Made by a program: the position numbers and the translations under genes. Positions 8,630 to 17,997 of a DNA stretch of 64,000 nt are shown here, one piece after another. This DNA comes from Ensifer adhaerens (GTDB taxonomy: Bacteria; Pseudomonadota; Alphaproteobacteria; Rhizobiales; Rhizobiaceae). Under the pieces are notes generated by a model. The model was not told the origin of the DNA and did not search any database. It worked only from the letters and a program-made list of their open reading frames with translations. Location: assembly GCF_000697965.2 (NCBI RefSeq), contig NZ_CP015882.1:992001-1056000 (forward strand), in the 5' to 3' direction. The first letter of the stretch is position 1. Each line of letters begins with the position of its first letter.

Positions 8630-9436
8630 CTAAAGGACAAGCGCGCTTGTCCTGTTCTCGATCAGGCGAACGAGGTTCAGTGCCGTCATCTCCGAGGATT
8701 TCGGATTGGTTGCGAGCGGGCGGTTCTGAAGGCGGATTTCGAGTGTGCCGAAGGCGCCGCGGGCGATAATGCTGTGCGTGTTTTCCACTGCTTTGGGATC
8801 GGCGACGAGCTGCACACGCGTATGTTCCATACCGATGCCGGCAAGGGAGATGGTCGCCGCCACATTGGCATTTTGCGGAAAGGCCGTCGCCGCCTCAGCG
8901 GCCGATCCTGCAAAGAAAGCTTCCGCTTCCTGAAGTTCGCCTAGGCGACAGCACTCTTCGGCGGGCGTCCCAAACCAGGCCCTCGCGGGCTTGGTGATGA
9001 TGTGCTCCACGCTGTCCAGCCCCAACCGTGAGGCCGCCGAGAGCGCATCGATGCCGCCGAGAGCGCCCGGCGGTATGATAAGCTTGCAACCGTTGCGCCG
9101 CGCAAGTTCCACGAGTTCGTCGAGCACGGTGGCATCCACCAGGGCCGAGGTCGAGGACACCGCGAAATCCATGCCCGCCGCCAATGCCGCCCGGGCGAAG
9201 GGCTGGACGCTTTCGCGGCTCGCCGCCTCGACGACCAACGTCGCGCCGGTCGCCGTCAGCGCTTCTGGACCGGCAACATGAACCGCCCCTTCCGGCATGG
9301 TCGCTTCGATTTCCCTGGGATCGCGCACGGCGATCCCGACAATCCGGGCGTTCGCGCCCCGCGCCTTAAGAAGTGCTGCCACCCGCTGTCCGATGGCGCC
9401 CCAGCCCACGAGGCAGATGGCTTCGACTTTCGACAT
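8630..9436 (-). CDS. L-aspartate dehydrogenase family protein
   Basis: A 268-residue NAD(P)-binding protein. The N-terminal Rossmann motif is CLVGWGAIGQRV; the C-terminal catalytic domain contains IIPPGALGGIDAL and FPQNANVAATISLAG, both typical of the aspartate dehydrogenase family (NadX-like). Members interconvert aspartate and oxaloacetate/ammonia, or iminoaspartate for NAD synthesis. It is the last gene of an operon with a DapA-family gene and haaO (gaps of 21 and 29 bases), so here it may act on an amino-dicarboxylate from 3-hydroxyanthranilate breakdown. Start ATG at 9436; an upstream frame extension overlaps haaO and was rejected. Confidence 0.85.
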   Translation of the reverse strand: MSKVEAICLVGWGAIGQRVAALLKARGANARIVGIAVRDPREIEATMPEGAVHVAGPEALTATGATLVVEAASRESVQPFARAALAAGMDFAVSSTSALVDATVLDELVELARRNGCKLIIPPGALGGIDALSAASRLGLDSVEHIITKPARAWFGTPAEECCRLGELQEAEAFFAGSAAEAATAFPQNANVAATISLAGIGMEHTRVQLVADPKAVENTHSIIARGAFGTLEIRLQNRPLATNPKSSEMTALNLVRLIENRTSALVL

Positions 9437-9465
9437 GACGATCCTTTGCTGGTTGGCTGCCGGGT

Positions 9466-10029
<564 letters not shown>

Positions 10030-10986
10030 TCAGCGCAGTTTCAGGCCGCATTCCTCGAAGGCGGCTCTGGTCAGTCTCTTTTCCGCATCCGTCAGCTCCA
10101 GCAGTGGCTGGCGGACGGCTCCCCCCACTTGGCCAAGCAGTTCCTGCCAGTACTTCTGGTGCGCATGGGGCTTTTCCGCGGGCTTGGACTTGCGGAAGGC
10201 GTCACGCACCCCTTGCAGGCTCGCGCTGACGGCGCGGCTCTCCTCGGCCTTTCCGGCAAAGGCGAGTGCTGTGTACTCGGCCATGCGCCGGTCGGCCTTG
10301 GTCTGGAGCGTGTAGGGTGGCGACGAGCAGAGATAAAGCTGCCAACCGAGTTCCAAGACGTTATCCAGCCATTCCTCTTCCGAAGCGGTCGAGACGAGGA
10401 TGCGGTCGCCGGCGAGCGCCGTCAGCGCCTTGTACATGGCGCGCGGCACCGAATACTTGATCGCTACCACCGTCTCGATGTCGGCAAGCCGGTTGCACAG
10501 TTCCGGGCTCATCAGATAGCCGCTGTCGGGATGCGACCACAGCGCCATGCCGATATCCACCTTTGAGGCGATGGCCTCATAGTAGCGCAGCAGCGTTTCG
10601 TCCTGCTGCTTGAAGAAATGCAGGATCGGCGCATGCACGACGATGTAGTCGGCGCCGCAGGCCTGCGCATGACGGGCAAGATCGATCACCACATCCATGT
10701 TCTGGTCGGAGCAGGACATGATCGTCTGCGCCCGTCCTCCGGCCGCTTCCACCGATAGATCGAACATCCGCTTGCGCTCGTCGACCGACATGGAGAAGAA
10801 CTCACCCTGCTTGCCGGCAATGAAGAGGCCGTCGATACCGAGATCGGAAATCCAATGCTCGACATTGCGGCGGTAGCCCTCTTCGTCGATGGCGCCATCG
10901 GCCGTAAACGGCGTGTTCGCCGCCGCCCAGATGCCGCGCATTGTGGCACGGGAATGGGCCTTTGCATCTTTACGCTGGTATTTCAT
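10030..10986 (-). CDS. DapA-family aldolase/lyase
   Basis: A 318-residue TIM-barrel protein of the dihydrodipicolinate synthase / N-acetylneuraminate lyase family. The Schiff-base Lys is in VVAIKYSVPRA. The GTTGE motif that positions pyruvate carboxylate is GKQGE here, and the catalytic-Tyr region PYYN is replaced by PILH, so it is not a lysine-biosynthesis DapA. First gene of the operon with haaO and the aspartate-dehydrogenase-like gene. A retro-aldol or hydration/cleavage step on a product of 3-hydroxyanthranilate ring opening is plausible but unproven. Start ATG 10986 precedes KYQRKDAKAHSRATMRGIW; the conserved barrel begins about residue 17. Confidence 0.85.
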   Translation of the reverse strand: MKYQRKDAKAHSRATMRGIWAAANTPFTADGAIDEEGYRRNVEHWISDLGIDGLFIAGKQGEFFSMSVDERKRMFDLSVEAAGGRAQTIMSCSDQNMDVVIDLARHAQACGADYIVVHAPILHFFKQQDETLLRYYEAIASKVDIGMALWSHPDSGYLMSPELCNRLADIETVVAIKYSVPRAMYKALTALAGDRILVSTASEEEWLDNVLELGWQLYLCSSPPYTLQTKADRRMAEYTALAFAGKAEESRAVSASLQGVRDAFRKSKPAEKPHAHQKYWQELLGQVGGAVRQPLLELTDAEKRLTRAAFEECGLKLR

Positions 10987-11080
10987 GACGCTCCCTGTCG
11001 CATGTCCGTCCGGTGGCGCGTGAAGCAACCGCTCCGGTCTCTCTCTCGGCGCATTTAGCGCAGGATTTTTTTATTCATTA

Positions 11081-11093
11081 AGACACATAGTCT
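11081..11093. promoter_or_regulatory. Candidate LysR operator
   Basis: AGACACATAGTCT is an inverted repeat (AGAC, 5-base spacer, GTCT) in the 131-base gap between the DapA-family operon and the divergent LysR gene, 25 bases before the LysR start. The flanking AT-rich sequence would suit overlapping promoters. Confidence 0.45.
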
Positions 11094-11117
11094 GTATATA
11101 TTCATGCCGAAATCAGT

Positions 11118-12035
11118 ATGGATCCCGCGATGCTCAATCTCCGTCAGATCAAGTGTTTTCAGGCCGTGGTCGAACTCGGCAACTTCTCCCGCGCCGCCGA
11201 ACGCTTGCGCACCAGCCAGGCCGGCATCTCGCATGCGATCCGCGACCTCGAGGCGCTGCTCGGCGCGCGGCTCTTCGACCGCACGACCCGACGCGTCGAA
11301 CTGACCGAGGCCGGTCGGGTCTTTGCGGCGGCCGCGCTGCCCGGCCTTGCGGAAATCGAGCGCGCCGTCGATGCGGTGCACGATCTCGGGCAACTGAGAA
11401 CGGGCCTGGTGCGCATCGCCGCCCCGCCCTTCCTTGGCGCAACCGTGCTGCCGCGCCTGCTGCAGGAAGTCGCTCAAAGCCATCCGAACCTCAAACTCAG
11501 GATCGAGGACGTCGTGACGGACATGATCGCGCCCCGGGTGCGCAGTGGCCTCTGCGACCTCGGCGTCGGCACCTTTGCCAGCGACGAGGACGGCCTTGAG
11601 ATCCAACGCGTGCTGCGCGACCAGCTGATGGTTTTTGCGCCCGAGGGCCACGCCATCTGCACGAAGGCCGAAGTGGCCTGGTCCGCGCTTTCCGACCAGC
11701 CGATCATCACGCTGACGCGCGAAAGCAATATCCGTCTTCTGACCGAGGTCGGCTTCGAAAGCGCCGGCGTGCCACTGCGCCCTTCTCTCGAAGTGCACCA
11801 GATCAACACGGCCCTTTCGCTCGTCGAGCGGGAGGCGGGGGTTGCCATCCTGCCGACCTATGCCTTTACCGGCCTCAACGGTCGGAAGATCTCAGCCCGC
11901 CCGTTGGTCGAGCCGTCGATTGCCCGCGATGTCTCTGTCATCACGGCGCGCGAACGCACGCCCTCCCCCGCGACGCTCGCGGTGCGCACACTGCTGCGCA
12001 AGGTGCTGCGCGACATGGTCCCGGTTGTCGGCTGA
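11118..12035 (+). CDS. LysR-family regulator of the 3-hydroxyanthranilate operon
   Basis: A 305-residue LysR protein: winged helix-turn-helix at about residues 5-65 (FQAVVELGNFSRAAERL, then SQAGISHAIRDLEALLGARL) and an effector-binding domain to the end. It is transcribed divergently from the DapA-family/haaO operon, the classic layout for a LysR regulator controlling its neighbour. The ligand is likely a kynurenine-pathway intermediate, by context only. A second ATG four codons in (11130) directly precedes LNLRQIKCFQ and is an equally good start. Confidence 0.9.
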   Translation: MDPAMLNLRQIKCFQAVVELGNFSRAAERLRTSQAGISHAIRDLEALLGARLFDRTTRRVELTEAGRVFAAAALPGLAEIERAVDAVHDLGQLRTGLVRIAAPPFLGATVLPRLLQEVAQSHPNLKLRIEDVVTDMIAPRVRSGLCDLGVGTFASDEDGLEIQRVLRDQLMVFAPEGHAICTKAEVAWSALSDQPIITLTRESNIRLLTEVGFESAGVPLRPSLEVHQINTALSLVEREAGVAILPTYAFTGLNGRKISARPLVEPSIARDVSVITARERTPSPATLAVRTLLRKVLRDMVPVVG

Positions 12036-12047
12036 TGGAACGCAAGA

Positions 12048-12080
12048 AGGCCGAAACCACCCAGACAGCGGTGTCGGCCT
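12048..12080. terminator. Hairpin between convergent genes
   Basis: AGGCCGA at 12048-12054 pairs with TCGGCCT at 12074-12080, with CACC/GGTG adding pairs inside. It lies between the LysR and aldehyde dehydrogenase genes, whose 3' ends converge, so it may stop transcription both ways. There is no clear T-tract. Confidence 0.5.
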
Positions 12081-12111
12081 GATCATCCATTCATTGCGGC
12101 GCGCGATGCCG

Positions 12112-13542
12112 TCAGGCGGTGCGCAGCGAGACGTTCTTGACGACGGTGTAGTGATGCAGGCCCTCCGCGCCACCCTCGCGGCCAAGGCCGCTTTCCTTGA
12201 CGCCACCGAACGGCGTTTCGGCGACGGAGGCCTCGAGCGTGTTGATCGAAAGATTGCCGGCCTCGATGCCCTGCATCAGGCGGTCGATGTTGGCGGCCGA
12301 GTTGGTGAAGCCATAGGCGGCAAGACCAAACGGAAGCGCATTCGCTTTCGTAAGCGCTTCGTCGATCGAGGCAACCGGATTGATCAGCGCGAGCGGGCCG
12401 AAGGGCTCTTCGCTGAGCGCGCGGGCATCATCCGGCAGATCGGCAATCGCGGTCGGCGCGAAGAAGTAGCCCTTGCCGTCCAGACGTCCGCCGCCGCACA
12501 GGATGCGGGCGCCCTTTGCGCGTGCATCGTCGACAAGCTCCTGGAGGGCAGCGATGCGGCGATCGTTGGCCACCGGGCCCATCTGCGTCCCTGCGTCGAG
12601 GCCGTCACCGACCTTGATCGAACGCGCCTTCTCCACGAAGGCGTCGGTGAAGCGCCTGTAGAGCGTTTCGTGCACGAAGAAGCGCGTCGGCGAGGTGCAG
12701 ACCTGGCCGGAATTGCGATACTTGCGGGTGGCGCAGGCAATGCCGGCCGCAACCGGATCGGCATCCTCGCAGACGATGACGGGCGCGTGGCCGCCAAGTT
12801 CCATCAGCGCCGGTTTCATCACTTGCGAAGCGAGCGTCGTCAGGTGCTTTCCGATGACGGTCGAGCCGGTGAAGGCGACCATGCGGATCCGGTCCTGAGG
12901 GATGAGATAGCCTGAGATTTCGGCGGGGTGGCCGAAGACGAGGTTGAGTACACCGGCAGGAAGGCCTGCATCGTGGAACGCCCGCGCTATGTGCACGACG
13001 CCGGTTGGCGTCTCCTCGGACGCCTTCATGATGATGGAGCAGCCGGCCGCAAGTGCGCCGCCGATCTTGCGGGCGGGCTGGCTCATCGGGAAGTTCCAGG
13101 GCGAGAACGCCGCGACCGGGCCGATCGGTTCCTGCAGCACGATGTAGCGGATGCCCGGCGCGCTCGGGATAACCCGGCCGTAGAGACGCACGCATTCGCC
13201 GGCGTCCCATTCGAAGAATTCGCAACCGCGAATGACCTCGGACCGCGCCTCGGAAAGCGGCTTGCCGTTTTCGAGCGTGATCGAACGCGCGATCTCCTCT
13301 GAGCGCTCGCGCATAAGCTGGGCCGCCTTCAGGATGATCGCCGCGCGGGCAGCCGGCGATGTCCGGCTCCAGGCCTGAAAGCCCTGCCAGGCAGCGTCCG
13401 TTGCGTCGGCGAGATCCGTCTCGCGGGCGACCGCCACCTTGCCGATGACATCCTCATTGGCGGGGTTGATGACGGCGAGCGTCTCAGAGGTCGCCCTCCA
13501 TTTGCCGCCGATATAGAGCTGAGCATGCGTATCCTGAGCCAT
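12112..13542 (-). CDS. NAD(P)-dependent aldehyde dehydrogenase (succinate-semialdehyde dehydrogenase-like)
   Basis: A 476-residue aldehyde dehydrogenase. Visible landmarks: FSPWNFPMSQPARKIGGAL (substrate/cofactor region), FTGSTVIGK (cofactor loop), MELGGHAPVIV (general-base Glu), NSGQVCTSPTRF (catalytic Cys) and LSEEPFGPL. It is closest to the GabD group. In the neighbourhood of haaO and kynU, a role as 2-aminomuconate-semialdehyde or other semialdehyde dehydrogenase is plausible. It is not obviously cotranscribed with either operon: a terminator lies upstream (13683-13718) and its promoter should be at 13543-13660. Confidence 0.9.
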   Translation of the reverse strand: MAQDTHAQLYIGGKWRATSETLAVINPANEDVIGKVAVARETDLADATDAAWQGFQAWSRTSPAARAAIILKAAQLMRERSEEIARSITLENGKPLSEARSEVIRGCEFFEWDAGECVRLYGRVIPSAPGIRYIVLQEPIGPVAAFSPWNFPMSQPARKIGGALAAGCSIIMKASEETPTGVVHIARAFHDAGLPAGVLNLVFGHPAEISGYLIPQDRIRMVAFTGSTVIGKHLTTLASQVMKPALMELGGHAPVIVCEDADPVAAGIACATRKYRNSGQVCTSPTRFFVHETLYRRFTDAFVEKARSIKVGDGLDAGTQMGPVANDRRIAALQELVDDARAKGARILCGGGRLDGKGYFFAPTAIADLPDDARALSEEPFGPLALINPVASIDEALTKANALPFGLAAYGFTNSAANIDRLMQGIEAGNLSINTLEASVAETPFGGVKESGLGREGGAEGLHHYTVVKNVSLRTA

Positions 13543-13682
13543 GAGATTGCCTTTTCGCCATTCCTTCAGAGGCTGCGCCTTCCTGTTCCGGTAATGGATG
13601 CAATCAGCGGTCTAATATAACAATCCACATAGGTTGAATGAATTGATATCGAGATGTGATAAGTCTCGAGCCAGCCCAAACG

Positions 13683-13718
13683 AAAAAAAGCGCCTTCCCG
13701 GACAGGGAAAGCGCTTTT
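13683..13718 (-). terminator. Rho-independent terminator after kynU
   Basis: AAAAGCGCCTTCCC (13686-13699) pairs with GGGAAAGCGCTTTT (13705-13718) around a 5-base loop. Read on the minus strand, the hairpin ends in a run of seven T, placing it 24 bases after the kynU stop. It separates the ABC-importer/kynU operon from the aldehyde dehydrogenase gene. Confidence 0.85.
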
Positions 13719-13741
13719 CCATTTTTCACAAGCGATCGCGA

Positions 13742-14983
13742 TCAGGTCACGGCGCTACGGACAGCAAAGCGGGCGTCGCGCCAAGCGCCAGTCTCCATCA
13801 CGTCATGCAGCACGTCCACGGCGTTCCACACATCCTTAAAATTCGTATAGAGCGGTGTGAAACCGAAACGGATGGTGGCCGGGGCGCGGAAGTCACCGAT
13901 GACGCCCCGCTCGATCAGAGCCTGCATGATTTCATAGGCCCCCTCGTGCTCGAAGGAGACCTGGCTGCCGCGCACCGTGCCGTCCCTTGGACCGACCAGC
14001 TTCAGGCCATGCGCGCCGCAACGCGCTTCGACGAGCTTTATGAAGAGGTCGGTGAGTGCGATGCTCTTCCGGCGGATGGCCGTCATGTCCACTTCATCCC
14101 AAAGATCGAGCGCGGCCGAAAGCGTGCGCAGCGACAAGATTGGCTGCGTGCCGGAGAGGAAGCGCAAGATGCCCGCGCCGCCGTCGTAATTGCGCTCGAA
14201 AGCGAATGGACGGGCGTGGCCCCACCAGCCACTGAGCGGTTGGCTGGCCTTTTCCTGATGGCGCCTGGCAACATAGATAAAGGCTGGCGCACCGGGGCCA
14301 CCATTCAGATACTTGTAGGTGCAACCGACGGCGAAATCGACGTTGCAGCGATCGAGTTCCACCGGCAGCGCACCGGCCGAATGGCAGAGATCCCAGACGA
14401 CGAGCGCACCCACATCGTGCGCGCGCTTGGTCAGCGCCGCCATATCGCGCAGAGCGCCGGTCTTGTAGTTGACGTGATTGACGAGCACCACGGCGACGCT
14501 CTCGTCGATCACGTCTTCGATCCGCGGGCCATCGACGCCCTCAAGCCGCAGGACGGTACCGGGCCGCGTCGCAATCACGCCCTCAGCCATGTAAAGATCG
14601 GTCGGGAAGCTCTCGCTTTCCGCGACAATGACCTTGCGCTCCGCATTGAGGCCGAGTGCGGCGTGCAGCGCCTTGTAGACATTGGCCGAGGTGTGGTCGG
14701 TCACGGCCGTCTGGCCGGGTGCTGCGCCAATGAGGCGGCCGACGCGGTCGCCGAGCGTCAGCGGCAGGGCGAACCAGCCAGCCGTGTTCCAGCTGCGAAT
14801 GAGGTCGCGGCCCCATTCGAGTTTCGCGGCCTTCTCGATTTCGGCATAGGAGGCAAAGAGCGCCGCGCCGAGCGAATTGCCGTCGAGATAGATGACGCCT
14901 TCGGGCAAATCAAAGCGCTTCTTGAAGGCCGCGAGCGGGTCGTCGCGGTCGAGCGCCTCGACAGCATGGATATCGATGTTCAT
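13742..14983 (-). CDS. kynU: Kynureninase
   Basis: A 413-residue PLP enzyme of normal length. It splits kynurenine (or 3-hydroxykynurenine) into anthranilate (or 3-hydroxyanthranilate) and alanine. Recognisable segments: IYLDGNSLG near the N-terminus, VWDLCHSAGALPVEL with the PLP Asp, GCTYKYLNGGPGAP with the PLP Lys, and GWWGHARPF. It is the last gene of the operon with the ABC importer (12-base gap after the permease), so the transported substrate is probably kynurenine or a related tryptophan metabolite. Product 3-hydroxyanthranilate would feed HaaO encoded nearby. Confidence 0.95.
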   Translation of the reverse strand: MNIDIHAVEALDRDDPLAAFKKRFDLPEGVIYLDGNSLGAALFASYAEIEKAAKLEWGRDLIRSWNTAGWFALPLTLGDRVGRLIGAAPGQTAVTDHTSANVYKALHAALGLNAERKVIVAESESFPTDLYMAEGVIATRPGTVLRLEGVDGPRIEDVIDESVAVVLVNHVNYKTGALRDMAALTKRAHDVGALVVWDLCHSAGALPVELDRCNVDFAVGCTYKYLNGGPGAPAFIYVARRHQEKASQPLSGWWGHARPFAFERNYDGGAGILRFLSGTQPILSLRTLSAALDLWDEVDMTAIRRKSIALTDLFIKLVEARCGAHGLKLVGPRDGTVRGSQVSFEHEGAYEIMQALIERGVIGDFRAPATIRFGFTPLYTNFKDVWNAVDVLHDVMETGAWRDARFAVRSAVT

Positions 14984-14995
14984 GGGGCAGTCCTT

Positions 14996-15919
14996 CTATT
15001 CACGGACGGTTTCGCGGGCCGGCATGGGGCCGCGGGCGCGCTTGAGGGTTGGGAGCGCCAGCATGGCGAGCACGAAGAGGCCGGTGGCAAGTTTCAGGTC
15101 GGTCGGCGGCATGCCGGCGGCAAGGCAGAGCGAGACAAGCTGGTAGTAGACGATGGCTCCGACGAAGGGTGCCGCAAGCTGGCGCCGGATCGTCTGCTTG
15201 CCGACAATGGCTTCGCCGATCATCAGCGCCGCAAGGCCGTTGATCAGCGTACCGATGCCCATGTTGACGTCCGCAAACCCCTGCGACTGCACCATGAGCG
15301 CGCCGCTGGTGGCCGAGAAGGCACCGGCTAGACCGACCCCACCGATGGTGAAGGCCCAGATGCTGATCCCCTGCGCTTCCGCCATATCCGGGTTGGAGCC
15401 GACGGCGCGCATGGCCGTTCCGCGTTCGGTCCGGAAATAGAGGTTCAAAAGGCAATAGACGGCAATGCCGAGCAGTCCTGCAACGACGATCTTCGCGACC
15501 GGGAAACCCGGCTCGGCAAAGGGTACGCCATCGAAAATGGTTGGCGTGCCGTACACCGAGAGGTTGGACTTGCCCATCAGCCGCAGATTGATCGAGTAGA
15601 GCATCGTCATCATCAGAATGCCGGCAAGCAGCGTGTGGATGCGGAAGCGCAGATGCACGAAGGCCGTGCAGCTACCCGCCAGGAAGCCTGCGGCCATCGC
15701 AACGAGGATCGCCAGCCAACCGGGTGCGCCACCGGCGAGCGACAGCGCGCAGACGCAGCCGCCGAGCGGGAATGCGCCCTCGCTCGTCAGGTCCGGAAAA
15801 TTCAGTGTGCGGAACGGCAGCATGATGCCGAGAACGATGAAGGAAAGGATGAGGCTCTGCGCCAGCGTGACCGGGACGAGCGTGATGAAGTTCGAAAATA
15901 TCATAGAAACCGTTTCCAT
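14996..15919 (-). CDS. ABC transporter permease (branched-chain/TrpY-like)
   Basis: A 307-residue polytopic membrane protein of the BPD_transp_2 permease family, with about eight to nine hydrophobic spans. The cytoplasmic coupling segment is seen as AMRAVGSNPDMAEAQGISI, where this family contacts the ATPase. It starts 7 bases after the ATPase gene and is followed by kynU. A second ATG five codons in (before IFSNFITLV) is a possible alternative start. Specificity is inferred from kynU to be kynurenine or tryptophan-like. Confidence 0.9.
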   Translation of the reverse strand: METVSMIFSNFITLVPVTLAQSLILSFIVLGIMLPFRTLNFPDLTSEGAFPLGGCVCALSLAGGAPGWLAILVAMAAGFLAGSCTAFVHLRFRIHTLLAGILMMTMLYSINLRLMGKSNLSVYGTPTIFDGVPFAEPGFPVAKIVVAGLLGIAVYCLLNLYFRTERGTAMRAVGSNPDMAEAQGISIWAFTIGGVGLAGAFSATSGALMVQSQGFADVNMGIGTLINGLAALMIGEAIVGKQTIRRQLAAPFVGAIVYYQLVSLCLAAGMPPTDLKLATGLFVLAMLALPTLKRARGPMPARETVRE

Positions 15920-15926
15920 GTCCGTC

Positions 15927-16706
15927 TCAGCTTGCGAGCAGCATCCGGTCGGTCTTCATGCCGAAGTGACCAATGAGTTTCGGGATCGTGACCTCGGCCT
16001 TTTCCGCGCCGGTGATCTCGAGCCGGATCTGGCCGGCATCGAGCATCACCACGCTATGGCCGAAATCGACGGCGTGCTGCATGTTGTGCGTCACCATCAG
16101 CGTGGTGAGATTGAAGGCTTCGACCGCGCGTACCGTCGCCTGCATGACGATGTCAGCCGTGCGGGGATCGAGGGCTGCGGTATGCTCGTCGAGGAGCAGC
16201 AGATCCGGCTGGTCGCACGTCGCCATGATCAGCGAAAGCGATTGCCGCTGGCCGCCTGAAAGCAGTTCGACGCGCGTGTCCAGTCGGTTTTCGAGCCCGA
16301 GGTTCAGCGCAGCGAGGCGTTCGCGGTAGCTTGCGAGCCGCCTGGCATTGAGGCCACGGCCAAGGCCAAGTTTCTTGCCGCGCAATTCGGCAAGTAGCAT
16401 GTTTTCCGCAACCGTCATCGAGGCGGCGGTGCCTTTCATCGGATCCTGGAAGACCCGGGCCACCCGTGTCGCACGTTTGTGCACGGGCAGTGCCGTCACA
16501 TCGTCGCCGTTGATGAGGATCTTGCCTGAATCGAGCATGAGCGCGCCGGAAATGGCATTGAGCATGCTGCTCTTGCCGGCGCCGTTCGATCCGATGACGA
16601 TGGCGAAGTTGCCGGTCGGAAGCGTCAGGCTGAGATCGTTGAGGGCGATCTTCTCGTCGGGCTGCCCCTTGTAGAAGACCTTTCGTGCAGATCGGATTTC
16701 GAGCAT
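15927..16706 (-). CDS. ABC transporter ATP-binding protein
   Basis: A 259-residue ATPase. Walker A is IGSNGAGKSS, the signature is LSGGQRQSLS, Walker B is LLLLDEHTAALD, and the switch His is in VTHNMQHAV. It powers the import system whose permease follows and whose binding protein precedes. The whole set resembles the TrpXYZ type of importer with a PF04392-like binding protein. Confidence 0.93.
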   Translation of the reverse strand: MLEIRSARKVFYKGQPDEKIALNDLSLTLPTGNFAIVIGSNGAGKSSMLNAISGALMLDSGKILINGDDVTALPVHKRATRVARVFQDPMKGTAASMTVAENMLLAELRGKKLGLGRGLNARRLASYRERLAALNLGLENRLDTRVELLSGGQRQSLSLIMATCDQPDLLLLDEHTAALDPRTADIVMQATVRAVEAFNLTTLMVTHNMQHAVDFGHSVVMLDAGQIRLEITGAEKAEVTIPKLIGHFGMKTDRMLLAS

Positions 16707-16845
16707 CCGTTCCTCCTCTGAGCAATTCCGTAGAGGCCGCCTCCGCAGCCTTGCTTCCGGAATTCATGTAAATACGAATGGACAGGGCGCGCGCGGCGCG
16801 CTCATGGACGGCGGCGTCGTGGCCGCCGCCGTAGCTGGCGTCGGA

Positions 16846-17832
16846 TTACTCGACGATGCAGTTGCAGTCGGCGAGCGAAGCCGGGATCTCGACGCCGAAG
16901 GCGGCCATCGCCTTCTTCGAGATCAGTGCCTGGTGGTCCTCATAGGCAGGGAAAACAGGAGCAATGGACTTCGGGTCCTTGCCCTTCAAGACTTCAGCCG
17001 CAATCTTGCCGGCATTCTTGCCGACCTGCTCGTAGTTGACGGCAAAGCTTGCCGGCACGAAACCCTCCTGTACGGCAGTATCGACGGCATTGACGACCGG
17101 GATGCCCGCCTGGCGCGCGGCCGACGCGACCGCCGCGATCGCCGGCTGGATCATGTTGGAGGTCGGGCCATAGATGACGTCGACCTTACCGGAGAGCGAG
17201 GTGATGCGCTGCTGGATGTCGTTGAGGTTGTCGACGCCGACTTCGACGACTTCAAAGCCCTGCTCAGGCGCAATTTTGCGCACAGCTTCGAGCAGCGCGA
17301 CGTCGTTGGCCTCGCCCGGATTGTAAGGCAGACCGACCCGCTTGGCGTTCGGCAGGAGCTTCCTGGTGAAGTCGAGCACCGCCGCCATGTCCTGGCTGTC
17401 GGTCGCACCGGTGATGCCGTCATCACCGCTTTCGCGGGAAGGCACGAGCTTGGCCGCGACCGGATCGGTCACGGCCGTGAAGATCACCGGGATGCCGGAG
17501 CCTGCGAGCGCCTTCTTGGCGATCTGCGAAACCGGGGTGGTGACGGTGTATACGAGCTTTGGCTGTTCGGCCTGCAGCTTGGCGATCATCTGCGGCACCA
17601 GCGAGGCGTCGAAATTGGTGTGGCTCTCCGTGTAGACGACGTCCTTGCCCTCGACGAAGCCGTTTTCGGCGAGCGCCGCCTTGAAGCCGGCGATGGCGGC
17701 GTTGAGCGGTGGGTGTTCGCCGAAATTGGCGATGCCGATGCGGATCGGATCGGCAGCCGCCGAACCGATGCCGGCAAGCACCAGGCCCGCCGCCATCAGG
17801 CCTGTGATGAGTTTCGATTTTGTCGTCGCCAT
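16846..17832 (-). CDS. ABC transporter substrate-binding protein
   Basis: A 328-residue secreted protein. The signal peptide is KSKLITGLMAAGLVLAGIGSA followed by a likely AAADP cleavage region. The mature part resembles the ABC_sub_bind (TrpX-like) family, with segments PLNAAIAGFKAAL and VYTVTTPVSQIAKKAL. First gene of the importer/kynU operon; a 139-base gap separates it from the ATPase gene. ATG 17832 was chosen because it puts the signal peptide at the N-terminus; an upstream frame adds 28 residues without a Lys/Arg head. Divergent from the GntR gene. Confidence 0.9.
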   Translation of the reverse strand: MATTKSKLITGLMAAGLVLAGIGSAAADPIRIGIANFGEHPPLNAAIAGFKAALAENGFVEGKDVVYTESHTNFDASLVPQMIAKLQAEQPKLVYTVTTPVSQIAKKALAGSGIPVIFTAVTDPVAAKLVPSRESGDDGITGATDSQDMAAVLDFTRKLLPNAKRVGLPYNPGEANDVALLEAVRKIAPEQGFEVVEVGVDNLNDIQQRITSLSGKVDVIYGPTSNMIQPAIAAVASAARQAGIPVVNAVDTAVQEGFVPASFAVNYEQVGKNAGKIAAEVLKGKDPKSIAPVFPAYEDHQALISKKAMAAFGVEIPASLADCNCIVE

Positions 17833-17934
17833 GTGTTCCTCCTCCAGCTGTTGCAGTGACAGCACGAGCGATGAGGAAGCGCAGCCCAACGGCAAAGTCA
17901 ACGATATAGTATACACTTATAGCAATTGGCGATT

Positions 17935-17961
17935 ATCATATATTATTCTCGCATATATGAT
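17935..17961. promoter_or_regulatory. Candidate GntR operator
   Basis: ATCATATAT at 17935-17943 and its exact inverse ATATATGAT at 17953-17961 flank a 9-base spacer. They lie in the 165-base gap between the importer/kynU operon and the divergent GntR gene. A second element containing the palindrome GTATAC lies near 17909, on the importer side. Confidence 0.55.
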
Positions 17962-17997
17962 TACCGAACATTCGGGCGGTGAATTTTGGAGGTGCCT

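Noticed and set aside
13634..15331. A 565-codon open frame on the plus strand over kynU and the permease
   Set aside because: It is antisense to two well-supported genes on the minus strand and has no family likeness; high GC third positions create such shadows.
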